A stretch of 64,000 nt of DNA from Liopterus haemorrhoidalis (lineage: Eukaryota > Arthropoda > Insecta > Coleoptera > Dytiscidae), in assembly GCA_963971575.1 (NCBI GenBank), contig OZ020616.1, forward strand, positions 39,336,250 to 39,400,249. The letters run 5' to 3'. The notes under the pieces are model-generated. The model was given only the letters and a program-made list of their open reading frames with translations. It was not told the origin of the DNA and made no database searches. Every line of letters begins with the position of its first letter. Positions within the stretch are counted from its first letter, which is position 1. Positions 22,380 through 33,310 of the stretch are shown here, one piece after another. Position numbers and translations under genes: made by a program.

Positions 22380-22480
22380 CTGCTCTTAATGTCAAGCAAA
22401 AGGCCGCTAGTACATGTAGAGATACTGAGAGTATCTGTGGGTCGTACAAAAATAGCCACATCCTATCATTATCATCATCA
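22380..22480. repeat. Shared flank repeat with CAT tail, copy 2
   Basis: Matches 18712-18808 over about 95 bp, then ends in an imperfect (CAT)n. It directly follows the 3' end of a different LINE fragment (22485-22738) on the minus strand. Confidence 0.8.
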
Positions 22481-22484
22481 TTTA

Positions 22485-22738
22485 TCATCTGAAACGTGCA
22501 AAAATTTGTAAACAGGTTTTTTTAAATTTTTGGAGATTAAGTTCTCTGATATGTAGAAATTTGTCAAATAGTGAAACGCCTATAAAAGAAGGAAGTGACT
22601 TCGAAACAGTTAATCTAATTTTCGGTAGACGCAAATCAGATTTTGTTCTGGTATTATAATTGTGGAGGTCGTTTCCGCTATTTAACAAATATCCATTTTC
22701 TTTTATAAATAACAAAAGTTGTAGAATATATATACACG
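22485..22738 (-). pseudogene. C-terminal fragment of a second LINE family
   Basis: The minus strand reads NDLHNYNTRTKSDLRLPKIR, then GVSLFDKF and LNLQKFKKTCLQIF before a stop. The HNYNTR...LR-P...R...G...N/DK...KFK pattern is the usual C-terminus of many insect non-LTR retrotransposon polyproteins. Only about 75 codons remain. Confidence 0.7.
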
Positions 22739-22744
22739 AAAAAC

Positions 22745-23129
22745 TTATTTTATTTGAACAAATAATATATATTAGATAACAAATTAATTAATTAATTAAA
22801 CTTATTTTTTTATTTATTTTTGTTTAATTTTAGTTAAATTGGCCGCACATCAGCCACTATTTTAGTAAGTTATGTTAGTTTATTTTTTAAATGACCCTTG
22901 AATTTGCTCCAATATTCCTACGCCATATATACCATCCGCATTGCTTTTCAGCACGGAGGAATGCATACCTTAAAGTGAAAAATAATATATGACAACAAAC
23001 AAGGAATAATTATTCCTTCACTAATGAAGGAATAAAAAAGAAGCAAAATCCGTAAGAAGATAAGTGCTTTAGAATAACATTCCAACTATTATGTTAGAAT
23101 ATTAACTTTCTGTGGTCAAAATTGGTAAA
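22745..23129. other. No gene recognised
   Basis: AT-rich spacer with no feature seen. Confidence 0.5.
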
Positions 23130-24326
23130 CTCTATAGCAGTGTTTCTCAACCTTTTCTGGCATGGGAACTAAAATAACTTAAATATTGTTTGCGGCCCCC
23201 CTATATATATATAGGCTTACCATAATTATGAAACTCTAAACCGGGACAAGAACGGGAGCTAGGGAAAGGAAAAAATTTAACCACAAAAAATTGTTTTATT
23301 ATTAAGTCTTACAAAAGAAATATGCAAATGGTCTGCTGCAGCAGAAAGTTAATTATTTTATTTATTGTACCAGTACAACAAATATTTTTAAGAGCAGGTT
23401 CTAACTTATAAATTGTTGTTGCTATACCAATATAATTCAATATTCATTTAGTCAATAATCGGGATTTATTATTATAACAATTTATGAAAATGATTTAAAA
23501 AATAGTTTTGTTTCTCTAGTTATAGCTGATAGTGTATGCATGTATGTGTTTCTATATTGTCCATAGAAGCACATTCTACATAACAATGACTTACATTATA
23601 AAATTAACAAAAATTTCTACAAATACCTTTCCAGTCGCTCCAATTTTGGTCTGCATGGAGTCCAAACACTAAAGTCCACACTATAACACACTATTTCAAG
23701 TATTTTCTGCACTTTTATCACTTAAAAATAACTAAAAACGTCAGAAAAAAATGAAGACGCCACTTGCAAAAATCACGTATCACTACATATCATATAGTTA
23801 ATCCTGATAAAGCTCATTAAGGAATATAGTCATTAACAATTAATAAATAAGGAATAGAATTGCTTAAAATAATTCTTTATGAGAATAAACACATATATTA
23901 ATATTTTATCAATAGTATACAGGTGGTTGAAATTAAACTACCGGGCCCAATACACTGTTTTTTATTATTGAAGATGAGGTATAACGTTAAATTTGGAAGT
24001 TACTTGGTACTACATGATCTAAAATAGTTTATATTTTGTTACTTTGTATCTTTATATAAATAGTTATACATTTTGATTGAAGATTTGTTAAAATTTCAGA
24101 GCTATAGCGTTGGAGACACGGCCTATATGATAAAATGGGAGGACAGAGGTGATAATAGGATGACTTTTGGGCTATCAATGATAATTCTGAGATCTCAGAA
24201 AGGGATGAAAATTACTATTGGAAGTATAATGGAATTATGTCTCGAGAATTTTATACAGGTCAATTTTTTTATTTACGGGTTCATTTGGAGGGCTGAGGTG
24301 TCCCCCCCGGGCATTATGACCTTAAG

Positions 24327-24585
24327 GCCCGGTCTTTCCACACCTTCATTTAAACCAGTAGGTAACTATCCGACAGATAATGTTATCTGGAACTTTATCT
24401 TCTGAATAAATGTCATTACCAAGCAGTGAATTCAATACATCAATCTCATTATCCGTTAGACAACTATCCAATAGATACATTTGTATTGACAGACGGGATG
24501 ACATTTATTCAGCACAGAAAGTATCATATAACCTTATCTGTCAGACAGTTACCTGGAGCAGTCTTTCCCAACCGCCGGTCCTGTA
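24327..24585. mobile_element. Foldback MITE-like segment nested in the hAT element
   Basis: GACAGATAATGTTATCTGG...TGAATAAATGTCAT at 24374-24416 is mirrored by ATGACATTTATTCAGCAC...CTTATCTGTC at 24499-24543. Outer parts such as GGTAACTATCCGACAG against CTGTCAGACAGTTACC also match. A TTAA precedes the left end, but the right border is unclear, so the class is open. Confidence 0.5.
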
Positions 24586-24586
24586 G

Positions 24587-24625
<39 letters not shown>
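24586..24625. repeat. (TA)n microsatellite
   Basis: About 40 bp of almost pure TA repeat with one AA interruption. Confidence 0.9.
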
Positions 24626-25334
24626 AGGGAGAACGAGGGAGGGATCTCAAGGTGTATCAAGATAGAGGAAAAACGATTTTTCTCGAAAAGACGATGTGTG
24701 AGCAAGTTGGGAAAAAATTTGGTGACCTGAGTTTACCCAAATAATTGGATGGTAGTATTTAAATTTTCGGAATAAACCAGAAGTACAGGATATCAAGGAC
24801 AACTTCGATTTTTTATATAGGAACGCGTGTTGGGTATAATTGGATAAAACTTTTGAAAAAAAAAACAACTTTTACATAAACATGTTTTTAATATGTTACG
24901 ATTGCCTATAATGGCTTGCAAGTATTTTTATTTATAAGTGTTCCATTGTTCCAAGTTGCTTTCCATTTTGAACACTTTCGCATCCTTACTCTTTAGCTAA
25001 CAGTAGCTCGGAGCATAACAAAAAATATTGCAAGTTCAAGTCGTACCTACTTGAAAGTACTTGAAGTACCTCCAACGCGAACCGTTTTAATAAGTTTAAA
25101 TTAGTTGTCAAAATAAGTATAATTTATTTTATTTAAGTTTAAAAGGTATATTTTAATGAATATAAATGTCATATATTTATGAATATATCTTGCAAAATTT
25201 AGCGTTTTTCTATTATAATTTCATGCTTCGATTTTATATGACTTCGCGGCCCCCCGACGAAGCTTTCATGGCCCCCCGGTTGAGAAACACTGCTCGATAG
25301 TGATAATGGCGAAAATTATTAAAGACCATATATA

Positions 25335-25488
25335 TGTTAGGATCAGGACAAGTTGTTGGTCGTCACTTGTGAAATGTATCGATAGCAACTATACTGTGAT
25401 GACACATGTGTGACAGATTGTAAATAGACGTTGTAATAAATGCTAGTTTGTGCTTGAGTATCTGTGTTTTAATTGATATTATTACAAA
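25335..25488 (+). mobile_element. Possible solo LTR
   Basis: Starts TGTTAGGATCAGGACAAG, ends GATATTATTACA, and has an AATAAA signal at 25435 in the right relative position. The TG...CA ends and 154-bp size suit a Copia/BEL LTR, but no target duplication is evident and there is no second copy. Confidence 0.3.
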
Positions 25489-26292
25489 CGCTATAAAGCG
25501 TTTATCCTAAATATTTTTCCATACAATCCGATCGATTACAGCTATCGAACTAGAACTTCCCAGTTTTATTTCTACGACTGTTTTCTATCTTTTTTCAGAA
25601 AAATCACTGTTCCGTATTTTAGATTATCACCAATAGTATCGGTTAACTGAAAACGTGATGCGATCGCAGACCTTTCGCTCTTTGACTGCCATGGCATGCT
25701 GTGACATTTGTCTCCAGTATATTGGTCCGATCAGCTTTGTGGGATACCTTCTCTTAGAGCAAGTTTACCGGAAAATATTTTTAGTGTTTGGTCACATTGT
25801 TATCATTTTTTATTATGATTGTTTTGCACGATTTTTATCTTTATGTACGTTGTTTTTATCAGAAAAATTGTATAGTAAAATTTAGTTTTTATTGTGCAGA
25901 ACATTGATTTGTAATTTTGTTATTTGGCTTACAGCCCAAACGCTAAGAACCAAGAAAGGTTGATCTGAAAATCTGAAAATATTCATATTGTTATGAATCC
26001 AATAAGTATAATCGAATATTTTTATTATTTTCGTTGCTGAATTATTTATTTATTGTTAGATATTTAATAACTTAACACATGAACAATGTTCATTGAATAT
26101 AAAATTATTTATTTATTCCATTTACAGCACAAATACTAGCGGCAGTTGTTCACAGGAGTACGGTAAAAGAATCAATGATTCTTATCGCACGACAACTAGC
26201 GGCTAGTTTTCATTATCTTATCAATATTAATTAACAAAATCAATTAGTAGGCGATTAGACTTTTCGCCTTACGTAAAGATATATTCATAATA
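25489..26292. other. No gene recognised
   Basis: AT-rich. The 76-codon ORF at 25655 has no recognisable features. Confidence 0.5.
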
Positions 26293-27992
26293 TGAGGGTT
26301 ACCTTTTACGTTTTTACAAACGACCACTAGATGACCATATTGAAATGTGTCATTACTATATTCGTATAATTTAACATTTGTTATTATGAAATCAGTGGCA
26401 GCTTATAAATTGGTCGAATAGTTTGTTGACAGTGAGCGTTAAAAAAACAAGTTTGTGAAAAATTGATATTATTCGTGAAGGTTTTTGTTGGATGATTTGT
26501 TACGATTTTAGTAAAGGCCTAACTCAACAACAATGCATAGATTCGCTACGTTCAACTTTTGGTAATGAAGCGCCATCAAAAAAGACTGCTGACAATTGGT
26601 TTGCAGAATTTCGTCGTGGTCATGCGTCCGTCAGTGATGAATCTCGTGAAGGTCGATCAAAATTGGTTGTGATTCAAAACAACATCGATGCTGTGCGCCA
26701 AATGATTGAAGAAGATCGGTATGTGACTTACCGTGAGATAGAGGCATCCTTTGGCATATCGCAGACTGCAATACATTCGATTTTGCATGAAAATTTAGCT
26801 GTGAAAAAGATCTGTCCCCAATGGATTCCACATAATATGACCGAAGCTCAAAAAAGGCTCGTGTTGATTGGTGTAAGGGAATGCTAAAAAAATTCAACCT
26901 AGGCACGGCGATATCTGTATACAACATCATTACAGGTGACGAAACTTCGATTTATTCATATGAACCGGAAACTAAGCTACAATCCACTGTTTGGGTCTTC
27001 CAAGATTAACCGAAACCCACAAAAGTTGTTCGTTCACGAAGCATTTCGAAGAAATGATCGCTTGTTTCTTCGGTTATACTGGACATGTCGCAACCATTCC
27101 TTTAGAGAGAGGATCGGAGAACAGTTAATGTTGAATGGTATACAACAATTTGTTTACCAGAAGTCATCGATAAAATCAGGAAAAACAACCAAAAACATCA
27201 CATCATTCTTCGTCATGACAATGCAAACTCCCACACTCACGTCAAACAATTGATTATTTGAAGGAGGAAAACATCGAATTCATGTCTCATTGCCCGTATT
27301 CAGCTGATTTATCCCCTAACGCAGTGGTTTTCAACCTTTCTGTACCACCGCCCCCTTCTTTATGAAAAAATTGTTGCCCCCCCCCCAATTTTCGTAACAA
27401 TCTAATTTCACAAATTCACACCTGATATTGTAATTTATTTAATGGGCTATAAGATAATATACCATATTATGTATAAATATACATCAAATATTTATTATAA
27501 GTAATAATAATTTTAAATGGAAGACAAAAAGTAGAATACATAATTAATAAAACATAATTATATTTTAATTATGTGATAGTTGGGCTTGTTTTTCAGCACA
27601 CATTTTCACAAAACCGTGGTTTTGGATCGCTGTTCTTAGTTCCTTTTCAATCACTAAACGTGATCGATACTTCGTCTTCAAAACAGCTCGTTTCCAAACG
27701 CAGAAGGTGTGACTTGAGGTGCGACCCCCTTGCAATAGTCTCGAACCCCTCTAGGGGGGCGCGCCCCACAGGTTGGAAATCACTGCCCTAACGACTTTTT
27801 TTTGTTCCCCAATGTCAAACATAAAATGCGTGGACGGCGATTTTCATCACCTCAAGAAGCTGTTGAAGCCTTCGAAAACAATGTTTTTGAGATACCAACT
27901 TCAGAGTGGAAAAAATGTTTCAAGAATTGGTTTGAACGCATGCAAAAGTGTATAAATAAGGCGAATATTTTGAAAAGCAATAAAACAGTTTG
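26293..27992 (+). mobile_element. Mariner element (family 2), split by a hAT MITE
   Basis: It begins after TA with TGAGGGTTACCTTTTACG, matching 5706 and 49036. The transposase starts near 26492 (CYDFSKGLTQQQCIDSLRST) with helix-turn-helix pieces NWFAEFRRGHASVSDESREG and IEASFGISQTAIHSILHE. A frameshift near 26855 separates it from YNIITGDET (first catalytic Asp region), and further shifts precede LRHDNANSH-like text (second Asp, around 27215) and the YSADLSPN region (third Asp, around 27300). There the reading is interrupted by a hAT MITE and resumes at 27794 with NVKHKMRGRRFSSPQEAVEA. The right inverted repeat is missing: similarity to the copy at 49036 ends near 27992, where a large palindrome begins. 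Confidence 0.85.
27322..27785. mobile_element. hAT MITE nested in the mariner
   Basis: Ends CAGTGGTTTTCAACCT and AGGTTGGAAATCACTG form a near-perfect inverted repeat. The flanks are perfect 8-bp copies CCCTAACG (27314-27321 and 27786-27793). Removing the 464 bp plus one duplication restores the mariner coding sequence. No ORF of note. Confidence 0.92.
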
Positions 27993-27999
27993 TTCAAAT

Positions 28000-28968
28000 G
28001 ACATTTGTATTGGTATCGCTAAATTTTGTTTACATTTGCAGACATTTTACGTCCTGTTTTATTTTGACACTTGAGTTCACATATCTATCTTATAGTAATT
28101 TTGTTTGTCTTTTTCTATTTAGTTTGTTGGTTATTTAGTAGTTTATATTTAGTTATATATTTTCTTATAGATATCTTATAAATTTCTATTTTAGGCATCG
28201 TGTGTAGTCCATAGCTTTTTAGGTTAAATTCAACTTATTTGTATTTCCTTTATTTCCTTTCATCATATTTTTTGGATCGCAACAGCCCTTTTTAGGACTA
28301 TTTTGCCTATTAGAATAGTTTATTAGTTTCTATCCTGTTCTCATTTATCAATAGTTCTATTCTAATATAACGTCATAAAAAATGTGACGTTTAAAGTAAC
28401 GCAACTGCATTGACTGGCCGACTAGCCTATAGTTTCCTTATTTTACCAAAAACTGACCTTACGACATTGCTTCATTACTATAGGGAAATCGGCGAAACAG
28501 TGCAGTTGCGTCACTTGAAACGTACAAAAAGATGTGACGTCAGGTTTAGTACGTTTACACTCATCCATTTAACGAATGTAATATTTGTACGCTGTCACTT
28601 GTATCGAAATGAAATGAAAATATAAGAATAAGAACAGAATAGAAACAAATAAACTATTCTAATAGGCAACATAGTCCTACAAAGGACTGAGTGATCCAAA
28701 AATATGATCAAAGAAAAGAAAATAAAAATAAGTTGAATATAACCTAAAAATTATTCAGTACACACAAAATCAAATAAGAAAATCTATAAGAAAATATATA
28801 ACTAAACACAAAACTGCTAAATAAACAACAAACTAAATAAAAAAGGTTTTTAGAAATTACTATAAGTTAGATATTTGAACACAAGTCAGTATTAAAACAC
28901 AACAGACGTATTATTAATAGACAAATGTAAACATTGTTTTATTCAGGGATACCAATACAAATGTCCCT
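28000..28968. repeat. Palindrome of nearly 1 kb (foldback element)
   Basis: The arms run from about 28000 to 28432 and from about 28478 to 28968, with a spacer of about 45 bp. Matching blocks from outside in include ACATTTGTATTGGTATC, TTAGTTATATATTTTCTTAT, TTGCCTATTAGAATAGTTTA, and near the centre GCAACTGCA with CCTATAG. The right arm has about 50-60 extra bases near 28560-28620. Divergence between arms is noticeable, so this is not a recent inversion. A transcript would fold into a long hairpin. There are no coding motifs. It may be a Foldback-type transposon or a MITE with very long inverted repeats; no target duplication is clear. Confidence 0.85.
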
Positions 28969-29345
28969 ATATTAAATAAACACTTTTAAAATTTATAAAT
29001 CTTCAAAATGACTATCGAACAGAAACTAAAAAAGACTTCAAAAGGTATGTTTTAGTAAAATAAAAGAGTAAAGAGCAATATTAGTCTATAATTCACATGC
29101 AAAAAAAAAATGCAAATATCACCACTAAGTTTGTCACTGAAGTTATGACGCAAAATGACGAACTGCGCTGTTTCAGCGACTGAGCTTTACGCATAAACGT
29201 CCACTGATGTATTCTAAATAGCGGATGTATCCCCTACACTGCATTGCCTGATTTTTTCTTCCTGTTCATTATTACTTCTTCGTCTTTGTTGACTTCAGTT
29301 GATGTTTGTATCCTTTTGTATCAATTTTGTGTTAATTAATTAAGT
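28969..29345. other. No gene recognised
   Basis: AT-rich, no feature seen. Confidence 0.5.
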
Positions 29346-29450
29346 TTGGCTCGAGCCCTAAGCTGATTTGTATAGTACCGGAAGTGGAGTAATCGAGAAT
29401 TGAACCCATGTTTGTCTGCTTCTTTGGAAACTGTCGAACCACGGAAACGA
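29346..29450 (-). mobile_element. SINE relic, same family as 150-276
   Basis: The minus strand shows a decayed A-box region, TCCGTGGTTCGACAG, a B box degraded to GGGTTCAATTCTCG, and downstream text matching 160-210 (a GGAAGT block, then GCTGA, then CTCGAGCC). The order of blocks matches the first copy, but divergence is high. Confidence 0.5.
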
Positions 29451-30084
29451 ACTAAATCTATTACTTTCTTCTACTTTCGTGAAAAAATGTATCCTCGAAC
29501 ATAAACTGAAGGCCTAATTACCCTAAAAATTTTAATTAACCACACAAATACTTCCTTAATATTATCTATCATCAAAACATTTGTTAAAAAATTTCTATAA
29601 TAAATCAAAAATACAATTTTCGGTACATTAACTCCTTAATGAATATTTTTTCAAATATTTCATTGAAAATTTATGCCATAAATAATATAATATACAGTGT
29701 TACAAGTTGTATGGTTGTTGAATGCTAGAGTACAAATGCATTTCATTGTACGTGACCAAATAACATACTGCTAAATCATATTCTCACTGCAGTAAATGTA
29801 ATGGATTCTCTGCAAAACTGTTGTTCAGTAGCATCCGCTCTCATCTCTCCCCTCGGCCACCGGGATTGTTTATTGGTCACTTTTTAATTAATTAATGTTG
29901 TTAAAAGCTGATTTGTGTAGTTAGTTATATTTTTTTGGTAACATATTTTTGTTTTGAATTATATTTTTTAGATATAGCGTGGTCGACTGCGATTTTAATA
30001 AATATAGTTGATTGGTTTTTTATTGTACAGATGGAGGATGAAAAGGTGAGAAAATATAAGAAAAAAAGGAACGCGTGACAGCTA
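29451..30084. other. No gene recognised
   Basis: AT-rich, no feature seen. Confidence 0.5.
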
Positions 30085-30388
30085 GAATGAAGCAAAAAAT
30101 TGATGTGAAGTGTGAATATTCACACATTTCAGGGTTTCGCAGGTATATAATAAGTAAAGGCGGAATGCTGAGTGTGTAGGACAAATTTTACTTTGTAGTA
30201 ATCACGGCAAAATGAACGATATTTTTAAAATAATTTATCGTCTGTTAATCATATAATAAGACTGGTTATTAAATTTACGCTCTTAAAAATTAAATGCAAC
30301 ATTTGTCAAAATATAACTAGAATTTTGACAAAATAATTTCAACATAATAAAAATGCAAAAAAGAAACAGAAAAAATAAAATTCACTCC

Positions 30389-30463
30389 GTACTCGAAATC
30401 CTTCGTTTCCAGCGCATTTTAGCTTACGACACCAGTGCTCTAACCATTACGCTATCGCACGCC
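30389..30463 (-). mobile_element. tRNA-like SINE head
   Basis: The minus strand reads TAGCGTAATGGTTAGAGCAC (a good A box) and later GGATTTCGAGTAC (a weak B box). The acceptor ends do not pair, so it is a SINE head or tRNA pseudogene. Confidence 0.55.
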
Positions 30464-30883
30464 TTGCATGTGGGTGTCTTACATTGGTATAACTTTTGTA
30501 CTTTGTGAACCAAAAACCACAAAAAATGCGTTATTTTCCGAAAACATAATCTGATCAAAAATTCCTGTTGTACTATTTCGGTTCACACCAATATACATTA
30601 CTTAGAATTTTTTTTAGATTTTTAGTTTAAACCATTTGGGCTACAGGTGTGAGACAAAATTTTGTTTGCACAATTTTGGCAAAAATCGCAACAAAATAAT
30701 TTATTTTGCAAAAATAAAAATTTGATCGTTAATCCACGTACTAAGGGCCTTCATTTGATACCCTACTCAGAATTTAAAAAAAATATTTTTGTTTTCGATG
30801 AGCACATATTTGTTTATATTTTTAGGGGGATATGTTTTTTAGATGTTTAAGTATTTTTCCTATATGCGGGTCAAAGAGTTGTA

Positions 30884-30884
30884 G

Positions 30885-30915
<31 letters not shown>
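30884..30915. repeat. (GACA)n microsatellite
   Basis: Seven to eight GACA units near the 3' end of repeat family X. Confidence 0.9.
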
Positions 30916-30965
30916 GACAAAATGACGGTATAAGGGTTTTTTGGTCATACCTACAAAACCCTAAA

Positions 30966-31439
30966 AATGAGTATTTTTATAAAAGATACCTATATAGAAA
31001 GACAAATATTTAACAGAGCTGATGCTGAAAGATTTGTGGGTCTAGGGCTACGAAAGTTTTGTCTTGTCTATAAACATATATTTTCAAATACTACAGTAAT
31101 CAATGTTCAGTGATGTGTCTGTCTGACACCGTTACTCACGTGTCTGTTCGTCCGTCTTTTTGTCTATCTCTTTGTTTGTCTCTGACTGGAAATTTGGAAT
31201 AATTTAAAACACTTTATTTTAACGCCATTTTAATTAAAATTTTGCAAATAACTGTGAGTTTAGAACCCAATGTATATCCCAGACGGGTCCGTTCAAAAAT
31301 CTGAAAGAGATTTGAAAAATTTACATTGATGTAGACCAGAATAGTTGCACCTAGTACGGGAATTTTCAATTAATAATTACTATATACATATATTTTTTGC
31401 CCAATACTCAATACTCTAAAAGTTCAAACTTTGGATCAG
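30966..31439. other. No gene recognised
   Basis: Contains TGTCTGTCTGAC...GTCTTTTTGTCTATC text, an echo of the GACA-type tails on the opposite strand; otherwise nothing. Confidence 0.4.
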
Positions 31440-31740
31440 TTTATTTACAGGTACTGAGAAATGGCATTTTAATAAAATCATCACCAGCAAGTTGGAGCTA
31501 GCACAAATGGCCATAAAAAGACGCATGTTAGGCATTAACCGAACTAAAGATAACCGTTGGACTCGAAAATTAATGAAGGGGAGACCAAGACCGAATAAGC
31601 AACCCATAGATAGACCTTGAACTAGATCCGATGACATCAAAATTCATACAGGACATAAATGGATGGCAAGAGCGAACAACAGAGCAGAATAGAAAAAAAT
31701 AGGGAAGACTTACAGGCGAGGATGGCTCATATAGTTGATA
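31440..31740 (+). pseudogene. RTE-like LINE C-terminal relic
   Basis: Shifted pieces read ITSKLELAQMAIKRRMLGIN, then RWTRK, GRPRPNK, and later DIKIHTGHKWMARANN. This is the same module order as the RTE-like LINE at 18809-20010 (AQRSMKRAIIGI, then GRPPIRWTD), with an internal deletion between the first two parts. Confidence 0.65.
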
Positions 31741-31790
31741 ATGATATTTTTTTCAATTATTGTGGGCGATGGATAGGATATAATTACATA

Positions 31791-33075
31791 CCAGGTCTAC
31801 AAGTATGAAATGCGGATTTTTTTCAAACTTGCCGTTCAAACAGAGTGTATAGTTCAAAGTTTCAACACATATGGCGTTTTGTTAAGTTATCATTAAGTGT
31901 CAAATGCGTATAGGTTATAATTTGAAAAGTCAACATATAGTTTTGTTTTACTGTGTTAAAAATGTCAAATTTTGTGCCAAATAAAGAGCATTCGCGGACA
32001 GTACTACTGTTTTGTTTTCATTTGAAAAACACTACTGCTGAATCATACCGACTGCTTCGAGAAGCTTATGGTGAATATGCTCCATCGTAAGATACGTGTG
32101 AACGATGGTTTCGGCGTTTCAAAAGTGGTGACTTTGATCTTACAGACAAAGAACATGGAAACCCTCCAGAAAAATATGAAGATACAAAACTGGAAACATT
32201 GCTACAGGAAGACGATAGTCAATTACAAAAACAACTAGTTGAGCAGTTAGGCGTTAGTCAACAAGCTGTTTCTAATCGCCTACGAGAGATGGGTAAGATC
32301 CAGAAAGTCGGCAGATGGGTTCCACATGCATTGAATGAGAGGCAGATGGAAAAACGCAAAAACACTTGTGAAATTTTGCTTGCACGATACAAAAGAAAGT
32401 CTTTTTTGCATCGTATCATTACTGGCTATGAAAAATGGATTTATTTTGAAAATCCCAAACGCAAAAAATCATGGGTGAACCCAGGCTTACCATCCACATC
32501 AACTGCAAGACCGAATCGCTTTGGCAAAAAGACAATGTTCTGTACTTGGTGGGACTAAAAGGGTGTGGTCTATTATGAATTGTTAAAACCTGGTGAAACA
32601 GTTAATACCCAACGCTACCAACAACAACTGATCGAATTGAACCATTCGCTGCTCATAAAACGACCAGAATACGAAAGAAGACGGCACAAGGCAATCTTTC
32701 TTCAAGATAACGCTTCATCACATAAGGCAAAAGCAGTTTGCAACACATTGGAGGCACTCAAGTGGGAAGTGCTACCCCATGCCGCTTACTCACCAGACTT
32801 GGCCCCTTCAGATTACCACTTGTTCGCATCGATGGGTCACGCACTTGCCGAGCAGCACTTTTGTTCATAAGAAAATGTGAAAGAATGGCTAGATGAATGG
32901 TTTGCGAGGAAAGGGGAAGAGTTCTACTCGCGAGGTATTCACAAATTGCCTGAAAGATGGGAAAAATGTATAACTTCTAATGGAGCATACTTTGAATAAA
33001 TAAACTTTTACTGTTCTTTTGAGTTTAAAGTGTTTTATTTAAAAAAAAAACCGCATTTCATACTTGTAGATCTGG
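31791..33075 (+). mobile_element. Almost full-length mariner element (family 3)
   Basis: Bounded by TA and inverted repeats: left CCAGGTCTACAAGTATGAAA, right TTTCATACTTGTAGATCTGG. At 1285 bp it is the normal mariner size and encloses one transposase reading frame. There is no frameshift, only point damage, so it is one of the best preserved DNA transposons in the window. Confidence 0.93.
31962..32999 (+). pseudogene. Mariner transposase with three stops and a lost catalytic Asp
   Basis: A single frame of 345 codons, the usual mariner length, starts MSNFVPNKEHSRTVLLFCFH. Domains in order: helix-turn-helix (TCERWFRRFKSGDFDLTDKE, then QLVEQLGVSQQAVSNRL), the linker WVPHALNERQ, and the DD34D core. 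The first catalytic position reads TGYEKW where the family has D in place of Y, so the enzyme would be inactive. The second, QDNASSH, and third, PSDYHLF, are intact and 34 residues apart. In-frame stops lie at about 32089, 32556 and 32868. The end reads GIHKLPERWEKCITSNGAYF. Cut-and-paste transposition into TA is the family role. Confidence 0.92.
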
Positions 33076-33108
33076 TACATAAATGTCTAGGGTTGCGTAG
33101 GCATAAAT

Positions 33109-33188
33109 TAACGTCTCAAATTATTTTTAGTTTTAATTGAGTAAAAATGAATCGTTTTCCCATCTTAAAAAGTTCGTGAATAAATAAT
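33109..33188. repeat. 80-bp inverted repeat, partner at 34955-35042
   Basis: AACGTCTCAAAT...AATGAATCGTTTTCCCATC...TTAAAAAGTT reads inverted at 34955-35042, which has a short insertion. The pair could be the ends of a 1.9-kb element enclosing the MYB-like ORF at 34567. Confidence 0.55.
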
Positions 33189-33310
33189 CTGACTATATAA
33201 TTAGCAAGTGTCTGTATGTAGTGTCGGTAACATTATGACGTCGATTTTTCCTAAGGTTCTCATGATTGGCTAACTGGGGACACCCTGTCTCTTGATTGGC
33301 TAACAGACGA
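33189..33310. repeat. Dispersed repeat Y, copy 1
   Basis: Aligns by eye with 42138-42250: TATAATTAGC, GGTAACA, TGACGTC, then GATTGGCTAACTGGGGAC and TCTCTTGATTG in the same order. Confidence 0.65.

Larger units (their letters stand above)
23138..25292. mobile_element. hAT-type element of 2.2 kb without transposase
   Basis: The ends are CAGTGTTTCTCAACC and GGTTGAGAAACACTG, a perfect 15-bp inverted repeat, with GCGGCCCCCC just inside both ends. The flanks are CTCTATAG (23130-23137) and CTCGATAG (25293-25300), an 8-bp duplication with one change. No hAT transposase motif is visible. The interior holds a separate foldback segment (24327-24585) and an AT dinucleotide run, so part of its length comes from later insertions. 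Confidence 0.8.
30085..30965 (+). repeat. Dispersed repeat family X, copy 1
   Basis: Shares ordered blocks with 42500-43499/45196-45400, 48400-48745 and 59560-60000. These include a CACACATTT...GTAGGTATNNAATAAGT-type block, a GATCAAAAATTCCT...TTCGGTTCA block followed by ACATTACT and TTTAGTTTAA, and a 3' end with a (GACA)n run, then TATAAGGG, TTTTTGG and TCATACCTACAAA. No coding motif is visible. A SINE head (30389-30463) sits inside it. Confidence 0.6.

Noticed and set aside
30884..30915. CRISPR-like or satellite array
   Set aside because: A plain GACA microsatellite without spacers.
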